Source: Terfezia claveryi
Lineage: Eukaryota; Ascomycota; Pezizomycetes; Pezizales; Pezizaceae
Reading direction: 5' to 3'
Assembly: GCA_015179025.1 (NCBI GenBank)
Contig: WHUX01000512.1
Coordinates: forward strand, 1-21,590
DNA length: 21,590 bases
Part shown: in pieces, positions 8,282 to 18,841 of the stretch
Layout: each line of letters starts with the position of its first letter
Position numbering within the stretch: the stretch's first letter is position 1
Notes under the pieces: model-generated
Databases searched by the model: none
What the model was told of the DNA's origin: nothing
Seen by the model: only the letters and a program-made list of their open reading frames with translations
Position numbers and translations under genes: made by a program

Positions 8282-11159
8282 ATGAAGACACCCAAGAAGG
8301 GCCCGCGACGGAAAAGCGCAGTGTGCAAAGCATCATCGAAGTCCGAAGGCACTTCTAAGTCGGGTCCGCGACGGACCAATGGGTATGGAAAAGTGGACAG
8401 TGAGAAGGTGACTTTTGCTAGGCGGGTTTTGAAAGGACCTGAGAAGTGTACCAACCATGGAGAAGAGGCAGAGTTCTCTGAGGATGAGCTTGGCTCCACT
8501 GCGACGACAGTGGGAGTGGAAACCCCTGGTATTAGGGACGATCGAGGTAGGATGAAAGAAACAGAATTTGCGAATAAAGATGGGCCAGTGGAGAGGAAGC
8601 TAGAGGGGACAAATGACAGAGTTGATGGTGAGCCTGTGCACGGTGAATGTAAATGTACGTATGAAGGATGTAAGAGATTTAGTTGCTGATGGATAGCTAT
8701 CGGGTCTGAAACAGGTGTCTCATTGTTTACTTCACTGGAGCGAATGAAGAAAATAAAGATTGAAAAGGATGTGCAGACTGAGGCTGTTACAATATCAGAA
8801 GCTGTACCACCACAACAGCCAGCCATTAACAACGGGATACCTTCTCCACATATTTCAATACCAACTCCGTTATCACCATTATCACCGCAAGAACATGACC
8901 AGGATGTGGTCAATGGAAAGGGCGCAGAATTGGAGGGAAGAGACACAGATCACAAGAATGTTCCAGAGCACCAACAAGTTCCGCCCGCCGAAGCTTTTGT
9001 GGACCCTGTTATTGGACGAACTCTCCATGCTCGGTACCACATATTCGGAGCCCTCGGTCGTGGCAACTTTTCAACAACATATCTCGCAAAAGACTTACCC
9101 CAGAGCCTGAGCCTCCAGACGCCGATAACCACCTGGATCCTCGTGGAAGACGTACAGGTACCCTCGTTGCAGTCAAGAGAGTGAACAGCCCATGGCTCAA
9201 TCCATGGGTCAAACTGAATATGAAACTCTGCATAGCCTTCACTTGTATGACTCCCCACGAAATATCATCAAGCCCATTTTTGCATTCTTTGATCAAGAAT
9301 ATATATTTCACCTCGTCCTTGAGCCATTAGATTCTGCAAGACCAGTTTCCCTTCCAGAACGATGCGCGTGTGTGCCGTCTCGCATACAAAAATGCAAATC
9401 AACGTTGGCTTGTCCAGGTCGACAGTACCTATTCCAGAAACTGGTGGTCCAGTTGCTGTCTGGGGTACATGCGCTACATAGACATGGATTAATACACTCA
9501 GATCTGACTCCCGCAAATATACTATACCTTCCAGAGTCGAACAGAATAAAAATTATTGACCTGGGAAATGCGATCAAGATTGATGATCCACCTCTTGAAG
9601 GGGAGGCACAGTTTGAAGTCCAGAGCGCACATTACCGTGCTCCCGAGATACTACTTGGGGCAGGGCCGTTGGAGAGGAAAATTGATGTATGGGGAGTGGG
9701 AGTGGTAGGGTTAGAGTGGCTGTTAGGGACTGAGGGTAGGAAAGACTCGAAACCGAGATGAAATTGGTTGGTGAAGGGTAGGTGTAGATATAAACACGGT
9801 GTGGCAACCCATTATGGCTGTTTCTACGCCGTCGAGGAAAGCATTAGTGGCGAGGATAACAACATTATTTGGGAGCGTGGGGAGTTACCGGCAAGGGGTG
9901 TTTTGGAGGGAGGAGTATGATACATTGGGTCGAATGCCAGGAGGGATAGCAGAGGTAGATGAGTGGGGATTAGCTGTGTCGCAGGAAAATCATGCGATAT
10001 TACCTCGGTTCTTACTCAATACCACACTTTCTCCTGGGCTGACGCAGTGCATGGGGAAGATGCTGCAAGTGGATGTTTGGAAACGGAAGACGAGTGCAGA
10101 GGTTTTGAGGGATGAATGGTTGGTTAAGGGGCTGTTGGGGGAGTGGGCGTCGGTACTTCTCAGTGATGCACCCATCTACCATAGGGTGGGGATGGCCAGA
10201 GAGGATGTGCGGGAGGGGACTGCGGAAAGTGGTGAGGAGGTTTGGGTGGAGGAAATTGATGACAGCGGATTTGCCGAGTCCGTAGATGGAAAGGAGATGG
10301 AGGCCGATGGAAGAGGGCAGTGGGTCAAGGGGATTACTCCTACAGACAGCCCAGTCGAAGAAGACACAAGGGAAGAGCCTTCACATAATCATCATCGAGA
10401 CTACACTGTCACTACACCAGAAGAGGATCTTTGTGGAAACTTGTACCACGAAGCGAATCTCACCCCAACATCAGAATCACCCACTGGCGACAAAGTGCCG
10501 CGAAGCTCCAAACAGTTTGCACCCTCAACACCCTTTCAAAAGATTAAAGGTGTCAAGCGCTTTGACGACATACCCTTTGGTGACGGATTGCCTTTTCCCT
10601 CACCTACCGATTTCCCCTTCACATATACCCGATTCTGTCCGTCACCCTCGCCGCCATTGCCGCGACTATTTCAATCACCTTCGCCCGAGCCCTTACCACC
10701 ACCATCACCAGGGCAGTTGGCGCAGGCTGAAGTAGAAGAGGATGTGGATGTTCTCTTATTAAGACCCATGGGTTTAGCTACCGATCTTGATGTCACGGTC
10801 AGACGGAATTCAATTGAGCAAGCGGCACATGTTACACGGCAGCAATTGCAGTGGGAAATTCACCCGAATTTAGCCCCACTAGTAGTGGATGGTTTGGCTT
10901 CACTGCAGGGATCTCCTCGCCCTTTGACAACCCTTAATGATACTCCAGAAGTTTTGCCTCAGAAACAAGCACCAATCCTATTGAATGAGGACAATGAAAT
11001 CAAGGAGCCGAATATCATCATATGGCATATGGATTTAGCTAGGGGACTGCAGGTGGTGTTCCTCTGTCACTCCTATCTAAGTGATATTCTAATTGCTAAT
11101 CAAGTGAACAGGGGAGCGATCAGGATGATGAGGATGATGACGAAGTTCGTTTGTTATAA
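8282..11159 (+). CDS. CMGC-type Ser/Thr protein kinase with long disordered tail; two frameshifts
   Basis: Exons: 8282-8627, 8715-9735, 9788-11052, 11112-11159. The length fits about 893 residues if two missing bases are allowed. The N-terminal ~240 residues are charged and low-complexity. The kinase domain follows: glycine loop GALGRGNFSTTY (from 9047), ATP-binding Lys in VAVK (9175-9177), a likely helix-C Glu in QTEYETL, catalytic loop HSDLTPANIL (HSD at 9495-9503), metal-binding DLG (9558-9566), and HYRAPEILLG then KIDVWGVG. DLGNA and YRAPE point to the CMGC group, nearest DYRK/HIPK or SRPK in flavour. HRD is HSD and the loop Lys is Thr, but the catalytic Asp and Asn remain. The C-lobe ends near KRKTSAEVLRDEWL. 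A ~320-residue Pro/Ser/Glu-rich tail closes with an acidic GSDQDDEDDDEVRLL. The frame breaks by one base near 9094 and again between 9190 and 9207, with coding-like sequence on both sides. The donor at 11053 (GTGGTG) is weak. Substrate unknown. Confidence 0.8.
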
Positions 11160-12704
11160 TTCTGTTTACTTTGGTCTACCCATATTATTCCAGCATACTA
11201 TTTACTTTCTTCTCATCAAATGATACCATATAGCGAACGAGCGCACGGGATGTTTCTGTTCTTTGTGTTTTGGATGTATCCATACTCTTGGTTCTTGTAT
11301 GTGGGGGGCAGGAAGGCGTTTCTTTGGGATTGTGTCTGTAATTGCAGGTTACTTGAGTCAGCTGCTTTTTGCTCTCACAAACTTGATAATGTCGAGGGGG
11401 TACTTTGTCATTACAGCAAAACAAGAATCTCATCACCAGGCCTAACCACCAAACATATATTGCCCAAACATGACCATGACGTCGGGATCACCAACGCTAA
11501 TTCACCACAGTGGGGAAGTAGATTTTCCCCATATTTGTAAACCTCAATATACCATACCGGAAGAGCGCAAATTGAACATTTTTTTATGCTTCGATAGCTA
11601 ACTATAACTCAATTGGCTTGCCGGATTCACTAGGCGGGCCGAGACCTGCTAATGTAATTTTCCTCCAGATGCAGAACTATCCGTAGTAGCGCCCCTGTTT
11701 AGTAATAAATGGACGCAATTCTCCCTCGGAAAGAATTTCACCTCTTCGGAGAGATTGACAAGTCCGATTGAAGTGCAAGGCATTCCAAGCTTCAGGATAC
11801 AGTAAGCATCCAATATTATTCACAAGAAAGGCGTTTTGTTTACTCTATTGAACTCATACACCCTGTACTCAAATAACTAAAGCAAATAATCAAGCTCTTT
11901 AGATTAATTGAGACTAGGGCCAGGTCTCAGACGTCATGCATTCTGACGTGTTCTTCTTGCCTTATGCACTCAAATCCACCCCGCGAAATGGCGTCCCGGT
12001 GGGCGGGATTGTACAGTTCCGTTCAGCCAAACCCTCAACCTTGGGAATGAGGGGGTCGCAACTCCTTCCCAAAAATTGATGAGTGATATTGTCGCAAGAA
12101 TGAGTCTGAGGGATTGGAGATATTATGAGGTTGAGAGTGGTAGGTATGTACGTAGTCAATGAGACTCGCGTCAAATATAAGGCTGTTCTCCGGTTACACA
12201 GACATGAAAGACATACGTATACATGCTCTAGTACGTTGCCGAGAAAAATTATATATATCATCCAACGAACGACATCGTCAGTCTCAATGCTCTGACGGTC
12301 GTGAGCCACACGGATTTAGGGTAGTCTGCAAGTCGTTACTCACATCGCTTCCTCGCCTGCCTGTAGCCTGCCCTCTTACCCCACTCAAGGTACCTTGATA
12401 GCGACATATATACCACTCTCAGAGTCAAATATATAAGGCTGATAGTAGACGGCGTGTTACACTAAGCTCGCAATTGGTTAGGTCAGCCAAAAGTTCTTCG
12501 AGGCCAGAATAAGCGAAAAAAAAAACTTACACGGAAACTGAGTTACTTTCTTCCCTTGTGACAGCGGAAACCATTTATGAGGTGCAATTGCTCCCTCTGA
12601 AGTTGCTTGTCTTGAAGCTTGTCTTTGCTGCGAAGAGGAAAGAATAGAAAATCGGGAAGCCAAAAGAAGAAATCAACAAAAGTGTTTGATTGTACCTTAT
12701 CACC
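11160..12704. other. Intergenic region
   Basis: About 1.5 kb between the kinase and the secreted protein gene. Short open frames on both strands show no domain, signal peptide or codon bias. The part near 12400-12704 should contain the promoter of the downstream gene. No RNA gene or repeat was recognised. Confidence 0.45.
12430..12437 (+). promoter_or_regulatory. Possible TATA box of the small secreted protein gene
   Basis: TATATAAG lies about 270 bp before the ATG at 12705. It is the best TATA-like element in the upstream region, but its distance implies a leader of around 200 nt or more, so the assignment is tentative. Confidence 0.3.
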
Positions 12705-13333
12705 ATGCATTACACTTGGGTCGGTATAGCAACTTTGCTTCTTGCATCGTCGGCCAGTGCCATCTCGAAGCCATCACCGTCCTCGTTGGAAACTGAATGC
12801 AACGACTCGGCAGTCCCGTCACAAATATTATCCGAGTGCCTTGCATCAGGGCATCTTGAAGGAAGCATAGGACTGCAACAGTGCTTATGCGCTAGTCAGG
12901 GAAATAGGTATTCAACCCAGCCCTCTAGATTTCTTATGCATGGTTTAGATCTCACAATCCCCACAGCTACACAACAGTCTGCTCTGGTTCGTCGCCGTCG
13001 GCTCGAGAAGCCCCCTCCATATATTCCACAGGCTTGGTGACGGAAGAACGAAATTTTGATGGAGATCCCAAGACACAAGCTATTGTGACAGTTCCCCCGA
13101 CGAATCACAAGCACACACTGCACAATGCAGCAGCTGCAGATATCTATGGAAAGGGTGGCGTGGATATCACAAGGTTATCTGGCTCGAAGCAAGAACTCAG
13201 TCAGCGTCAACGACAACGACGGCGGAAGACGCTATCTCCGGCCAAGCAGCAACCTGCAAGCACGAACGACATGAGCACCATAAGGAAAATAGTGGGAGGA
13301 ATAGCACTTGGTGTCTTGGTGATGGTGGTGTGA
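12705..13333 (+). CDS. Small secreted Cys-containing protein, possibly GPI-anchored
   Basis: Two exons (12705-12907 and 12967-13333) give 570 nt, 189 residues, with no frame disruption. The start ATG sits in a good context (CACCATG). The protein begins with a signal peptide, MHYTWVGIATLLLASSASA. A short Cys-containing module follows (TECNDSA, SECLASG, QQCLCASQGN, then TTVCSG across the intron), five Cys in all. This resembles the first half of small fungal extracellular Cys modules but has too few Cys for a standard eight-Cys CFEM domain. The middle is basic and polar with a Gln/Arg-rich run. The C-terminus, IVGGIALGVLVMVV, is hydrophobic and ends at the stop, as in GPI-anchor signals, though the tail is short and could be a membrane helix. 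Intron 12908-12966 has donor GTATTC and acceptor CCACAG. Probably a cell-wall or membrane-surface protein; function unknown. Confidence 0.75.
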
Positions 13334-13601
13334 ATTGGTCCCCTCCTTCTGGTATGGGTGGGGAATAGATTTGGATTGGTGGAGTATATATTCGCCGTTG
13401 CTGCTGCATCTGGTTTTCGGGAAATCTGGAGTTTACTGGAAGTTCATTCCTTCTTTTTCGTCTGTTCATTGGATTGGGTAGTTTAAAATTGGGGTTTACT
13501 GGGAGGAGTTTAGTCAGAGCCTTGGCATTAGCTTTTGGCATCATCACGTGAAGTTTAAAGACAACTAAGTTCATATTTATTTTCACTTTCGTTTCTCCTA
13601 G

Positions 13602-13676
13602 ACTACCCAAGGCAAGCCAGACTACGAGAACGCCTGGTTCGAGACCTCCATCACTAATATTGCACTACTACATTGA
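13602..13676 (+). pseudogene. Possible orphan exon or gene fragment
   Basis: After an acceptor-like TTTCTCCTAG (ending 13601) comes a 24-codon open stretch ending in TGA, including GKPDYENAWFETSITN. Most of its first 17 codons end in C or G, like eL19 and the GPI protein gene and unlike the AT-rich surroundings. It has no start codon and no upstream exon that I can join, so it may be a relic of a highly expressed gene or a chance open frame. The parent family is not recognised. Confidence 0.25.
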
Positions 13677-15513
13677 GCCTTTCCCTTTTCGTCCACAATA
13701 TTAAATTGTGGAGATCATGTTCAGCACGACTGGCGAGCGTAGTTCCGTCTATATCAATTAGGAGAAGGAGGCCACCGACGGGGCGTTTCTGGTAAATAGA
13801 TCACTGAAGGAGTATTTGACTCATCAGAGCAGAGATCAACAAATGCGACCCGAGCAGACTAAACATGTGCATGTCCCCGACAATTGAGCAAAATTCCAAT
13901 AACAGATGAGGAAGTCTTGAAAACAATCGAGCCCTGCTGGTTAAAGCCCACTCTATCCTATCCAAAGGATCATACTCCAGCTATGATTGTGATTATACCT
14001 GGCATTCCAGGTTGAGTTACGCTTCGTCCTCTAGCTCCAGCTCCAACTCATATATCTTGTTTTCTAGAATCCCCATAGGGGAAATCGACAGTGGATGAAC
14101 CTCATGATCTTGCGCCACAGTAAGTTCTGTTTTCGCATGCTCTAGAGAGCCTCGGGAGGTATAGTCCCTGCCTGAAAACGTTATCCTGATGAGCGTCATG
14201 TTCAACGAAAAGTACGACAACTATTGGCCCTCTCTGAGAGACGGTGCATGTTTTTCTTAGAAACTGGGCAAATCTGAGCAGGGTGGAGGTGGGGAGGTGA
14301 ACAGGAGTTATTTATGGAGTGGATATTCATGAGGAGCAGCGTGCATAGGGATAAGGGAATGAGGAGTTGCAAGAACCAAGGATTGGGGGAGATGGGGTTA
14401 TTCTATACATCTCAAAATCGGGATAATGAGTGGAGGGGAGGGCCAAATTTATTTTGTTGTGAAAAGCTTTTCATCTACTGTGGGTTTATTTCGAAATCTA
14501 CCACCGTACTTTGCCACACATTTGCAGTACAGACAGGAGGTCTAATTCACAGGCCAGTATTCTTTTCAAAATTTTCTCGGCGTTTCTTGCACCCTAGGTA
14601 TGTCTATAAAGGTCGGCGCTGAGACTAAGGGTATGTATCCCCAGCCAACTATAACGACTGGTTGGCAAGAACCATGAGGCTAGATAGATCCAGTTGAACG
14701 TAAAATCGAGTACAAGACCACCTTTATATTGCCCACGGCCTCCGCGATATATAACCCAGTTTTCGAAGGGCATTACAATTCACAGCGGTGGTATTCAACA
14801 TGGTGTGCGTCATAAGAATGAGAAGACTTGGAAGTACAGTAGCTCATTAAAATAGATGTAGGTAGCTGAATTGAAGAATCGAATCTGGTTCTTGGTTCCA
14901 GATTTTGAAATTCCAAACTACCAAGCTGCAGTTGTAAGTGCGCCTTCAATGGAAAATTGACTGAATAAATAGTGGCCAAAAAACATCGTAACCTCAGACA
15001 GTATTTGATTACTTGTATTTCCTTTCCCAGTAGAAATATTCTTCAGCAGACACCGCATTTCAAGAGTAGCAGATCGATGATACATAGCAGCTTGTACGAG
15101 CTAGGTACATATCTTTCATGCCTCTTCTTCCCTGTCTATTTTCTAGATAGTGCACTAGTCGTGGCCCTGGTCTTCTTCATTTCCCACGATGCTCTGGGTG
15201 TATGATCATTATTTTTTTAACGCTAAGTTGATTCAGACCCGTTCGTCTATGCAGGTACGGTGCGCAATTACTTCTTTGTTGACTTCCATTCACTCAAGGC
15301 GCCTCATCGAGCTTCAGGGAAACCGCCAGAGGGTACTGTCTGTGCAGCCACCAGCTTAATGTGAATAGATTATCTCAGTTCTATTGCTTCGCTTGAGGCT
15401 GCGTCCCCCTAAAACGCCCATTTTGCTGTATCTCAGCGCTAGCCCACTCCTCACTTTCCACCCCCTGTACACCTGTCGCTTCCCTTTTTCACACCCTCCT
15501 TAATCCACGCCAC

Positions 15514-15519
15514 TATAAA
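15514..15519 (+). promoter_or_regulatory. TATA box of the GPI protein gene
   Basis: TATAAA in the context CACTATAAATCCC lies 190 bp before the ATG. It is followed by a strongly pyrimidine-rich stretch (about 15541-15660) and an A/C-rich leader ending CCCAAA just before the start codon. This arrangement is typical of strongly expressed genes in filamentous ascomycetes. Confidence 0.6.
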
Positions 15520-15703
15520 TCCCAGTGCCCTCCATTGTCATCTAGATTTCTCCTTTCCCCTCCACCCACAGTCGTTTTCTTCAGAAACAGTCGTTCCTTC
15601 ATCTCGCTCTTTTTTACAGCGCATTCATTCGTTCATACACCTCTCTTTCGAAGAATCCTCCAATCCTTAATCTAATCACCACCCAACAACAAAAAAGCCC
15701 AAA

Positions 15704-16297
15704 ATGCGTGCCTCTTCCGTTTTCGCTGCTGCCCTCTCCGTTATTGCCGTCTCTGCTTACGGCTATGGCAACGGACCGAGTGGACCACCACTGAAGTTGT
15801 CACCGCGTACACCACCTACTGCCCATACGCTACCACTATCGTGGAGAACAACCAGACCTACACAGTCACTGAGGTATGTCAAACATGAAAGAGTGCCAGA
15901 AAACAAGAATCTAACAATTTATGATTTAGCCCACCACCTTGACTATCACTAACTGCCCATGCACTCGGACTCTTACCTACACCACCGTCACTGAGACTCA
16001 CTGCCCTGGTGGATGGTGAGTTCATGATTAATTAGTTGGATGGGAAACTGAACAGAGCTAATATCATAAAACAGTCAAAAGCCAACTGACACCCCAATCT
16101 ACCCCAACGTCACTGTCACCACCCACGCTTCCCCAGCTCCACCAACCGGGTACCCAACCGAGAACCCAACCGTTGTTGCCAACGTTACCTACCCACCAGT
16201 CGCTCCCCCATCTGAAGGTGGTGCTGTTGCCAACAAGGCCACTATCGTTGGTGGTGCTCTCGCTGCTTTGGTCGGTGTTGCCGCTTATCTCTTGTAA
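15704..16297 (+). CDS. Thr-rich GPI-anchored cell-wall protein; one frameshift
   Basis: Three exons: 15704-15873, 15930-16015 and 16075-16297 (479 nt; 159 residues if one missing base is allowed). The start has a signal peptide, MRASSVFAAALSVIAVSAYG. After GYGNG the original frame is lost and the next frame resumes with TEWTTTEVVTAYTTYCPYA, so one base seems to be missing near 15772. The mature part is Thr/Val-rich with paired Cys (TYCPYA, TNCPCTRT, THCPGGC), then a Pro-rich spacer with N-glycosylation sequons (NVT). The end, ATIVGGALAALVGVAAYLL, is a classic GPI-anchor signal preceded by small residues. Such proteins coat the fungal cell wall. Introns have donors GTATGT and GTGAGT and branch sites CTAAC and CTAAT. 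Biased codons and the CT-rich leader suggest high expression. Confidence 0.85.
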
Positions 16298-16921
16298 ATG
16301 TTTCCATGATATGAGGTCATGCAGCACCACTAATCTAAAAAACATTTGATTTGAATATGGTCGGACTTAGGGTTGGAGGATATTGGCTGAAATAAGGGTG
16401 TTATTTTCGAAAATGGGTTCAAGGATGTGTGTAGAGTAGGATAGGATAAATTTGTGGCGCTATTTACTCCTAACTTCTGTTCAACAAATACCCAATGAAA
16501 TTCTACTTCGCGAGGTTCACGAAGCTTATACTTTGTTCATTTTAAACCTCTTTTAGTGTCTTGTTTTCGGAGTCCGGGCCTTGTGGCTACTTTATGATGC
16601 CTGGTGTTCTGCGATAAATGACGGTGTTGATGAAGGAGTTTTGCTACTTTCGCTTGTACCTATATAATAAGCTGTGTATAATATAACTTAGCTTTCCCTG
16701 ATCTCGTGCCTTTTCATAACAGTCGATCCATTGAGAACTCCACCCCTTTTACCTCTTGGCTATATTTCATTTCCGGGGTTATTTGCGGCAAGACTATGCT
16801 CTTTCTGCTCTAGCCTACATTAGAATATCACAGAGACAACCAGCCTAGAATAAAATGAAAAATGTTTATTTGTGGATGCATAACCACAACTCGTCTAAAC
16901 CTACAGTACAGCCTCTGTGCC

Positions 16922-16974
16922 AACCAGACTACAGCCTCTACGGTACCGATTCCTCCAAAAGGATTAGTCTGGTT
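16922..16974. repeat. Short inverted repeat sharing the CCAGACTA motif
   Basis: AACCAGACTA at 16922-16931 and its exact complement TAGTCTGGTT at 16965-16974 face each other 33 bp apart. A direct repeat TACAGCCTCT (16907-16916 and 16930-16939) overlaps the left arm. The same core recurs at 17033 and within the 18186-18361 unit. Confidence 0.5.
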
Positions 16975-18185
16975 TGGTTTCTACCGAGGGGCTTAGACCA
17001 CAGATATCGGCCTCAATTGGACTTATGTGATGCCAGACTAGAGTTCCGTACTCAGGGTAACTTCAAGTGGCTACTATATGAACATGCAATATATATCCAA
17101 GTACCTTGCTTTCCGTTCTGTTGCATTCACACAGCGTAAGCAATATATTGATGCCAATCAGTCTCTTTAGATCCGGCTGACAATACGTCCCATGTACACA
17201 TTTGAGCAATAATTATAGCCACAACTGCAGAAGGAAGTGTTGTCTCACGAAAGCTACCCCACATCCACTTAACATCGTTCGGCTCGGGTACTTATTGCAT
17301 TAGTTGGAATTAGTACAATAGTACTAACATAATTATCATTATCACCCAGCGATTACAGGTACTCCATACGAATTATAGTATAGGGGACGTTGATATGGAG
17401 CGGGATACTTCTTCCCGCGAGTCACCGATGGGTCATTCCTTTTCCTCCAGAAGTAAGTAAGTACTTAGGCACATAGTCTACGCCAACTCATTTCTTAAGT
17501 AGGGGTATTCAGCATGGGTTTTCGTCATTGCACAAATTGGCACGAGATCAGTTATTCTACAAACTCCCGAGGCTAGAATCTTTCCTCACGATACGGAATA
17601 TGGAATTTGGGCGAAATTATCCTACCGAGGCTACATTACTACGAGATCTAGGTGCGAGATTATTGCGGAATCCTTGCCAACCAGAATACGGAATCCTATG
17701 GTTGAATATTGTCTGTTTGGGTTGAATACCCCTCGTCAGTGCTTCCCCATCGGGCAGGGCTTTAGTATGTAAGTACATAGTCTCGATCACTCAACAACTC
17801 CGTACTTATTCGAGAGGTACTTTACAAGGTAGTACTAACTTTTGACCTAGCCTGGTTGCTCTAGTCTCTTGTTCATTGTCATAGCTTCCGCTTTGGGTAG
17901 TAACACGGGCACTTATACATAATCCACTGGAGCTAGCGGACCGTGCCGCATGATGCCTCCATTGGGCAAAGCCGTTTCCCACCATTGCATTTCTCGGCAT
18001 CCCGGAGATTTTATTTGTTATGTTGGCATCCGAGCCGATGGTGCAACCCCGCAGTAAGCTTCTCGACAAATTGATCGCGTGCATTGTACATATATATATA
18101 TGGCCCGATAGACGTGAGGAGTGGCTCTTATGCGCCGTTCGTTAGAGGAGCATCTCATCATGTCTGTAGACACGTCCAGACCTAG

Positions 18186-18361
18186 CCTAGTCTGGTTACC
18201 TAGCCCCTCGAAAGAGGGTCCAGTTATAGTTAGTCTGGCTTGATAGTAGAGGGCATTTGCATGCTAATACCAAATAGAACCGTTTCTTGGCGGTAGTCTG
18301 AGAACGGACACGCACTGGTCCTGATCCGCTCACGGCTAGTGGATCATCTAACCAGACTAGG
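18186..18361. repeat. 176-bp unit with 13-bp terminal inverted repeats (MITE-like candidate)
   Basis: CCTAGTCTGGTTA at 18186-18198 and its perfect complement TAACCAGACTAGG at 18349-18361 bound a 176-bp segment without coding capacity. A third copy of the core, TAGTCTGGC, lies inside at 18231. No clear target-site duplication flanks the unit; instead GATCATCT is directly repeated on either side of the right arm (18342-18349 and 18361-18368). A miniature inverted-repeat transposon or a regulatory dyad are both possible. Confidence 0.45.
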
Positions 18362-18841
18362 ATCATCTTGTCTTGCTGACTGCCAGCCCCTCTTGTTCGC
18401 CTCGCGTCCTCTCCTTTTTTCACAACGTGGCATTCTGCACAATTTCTTGCTTGTAGTTAGGTATCAGGTGGTAACTGTAACTTTTGTCGTACCTAACTTT
18501 CTTGCAATTGCCCACGGTGTGGACAGCCCCTCGTCCATACAAGCCATACAAGTACTTACGACTTCACAAGCATTCTAGGTGTTCTCGATAGACTTACTTT
18601 CGACGGCGTAATTAGAGTGAGGAGATTTCCAGCTCTCAGTTGGAAACCCCGAATTTGTCTCGTGCTTCGAACCTTTCCTGTCACTTCAGAAGAATATTCC
18701 TTTTCAGGTCTCATTCCCTCACAATCGTTTTCTTTACTATCCTGCAGGATCTGACCTTCAGTTGCGTCGTGTGCTTCTTTTTATCATTCTCACTTTCAAC
18801 AACATCTGCTCCTTTTCCCTCCTCTCAGCCTCGAACCGAAG

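Larger units (their letters stand above)
13334..15703. other. Long intergenic region with one exon-like scrap
   Basis: About 2.4 kb. Apart from a short codon-biased stretch at 13602-13676 (listed separately), I see no gene. A TCACGTGA palindrome (E-box type) lies near 13543. From about 15480 onward the sequence becomes C/T-rich and forms the promoter and leader of the GPI protein gene. Open frames elsewhere start at weak codons or lack any motif. Confidence 0.45.
16298..18841. other. Intergenic region with inverted-repeat motif cluster
   Basis: About 2.5 kb without a supported gene. The first few hundred bases are the 3' flank of the GPI protein gene. Between 16.9 and 18.4 kb the 8-mer CCAGACTA or its complement occurs six times. 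From about 18690 to 18840 the sequence is T/C-rich and reads as the promoter or leader of the next gene. A short AT microsatellite lies near 18090. Confidence 0.5.

Noticed and set aside
8236..8946. 236-codon open frame on the minus strand
   Set aside because: It is antisense to the kinase N-terminus, whose forward frames are joined by a well-formed intron. The Ser/Pro-rich translation is a shadow of the forward codons.
13632..13644. GGTTCGAGACC matching a tRNA B-box
   Set aside because: No A-box at the right distance upstream and no cloverleaf can be drawn; it lies within the codon-biased scrap.
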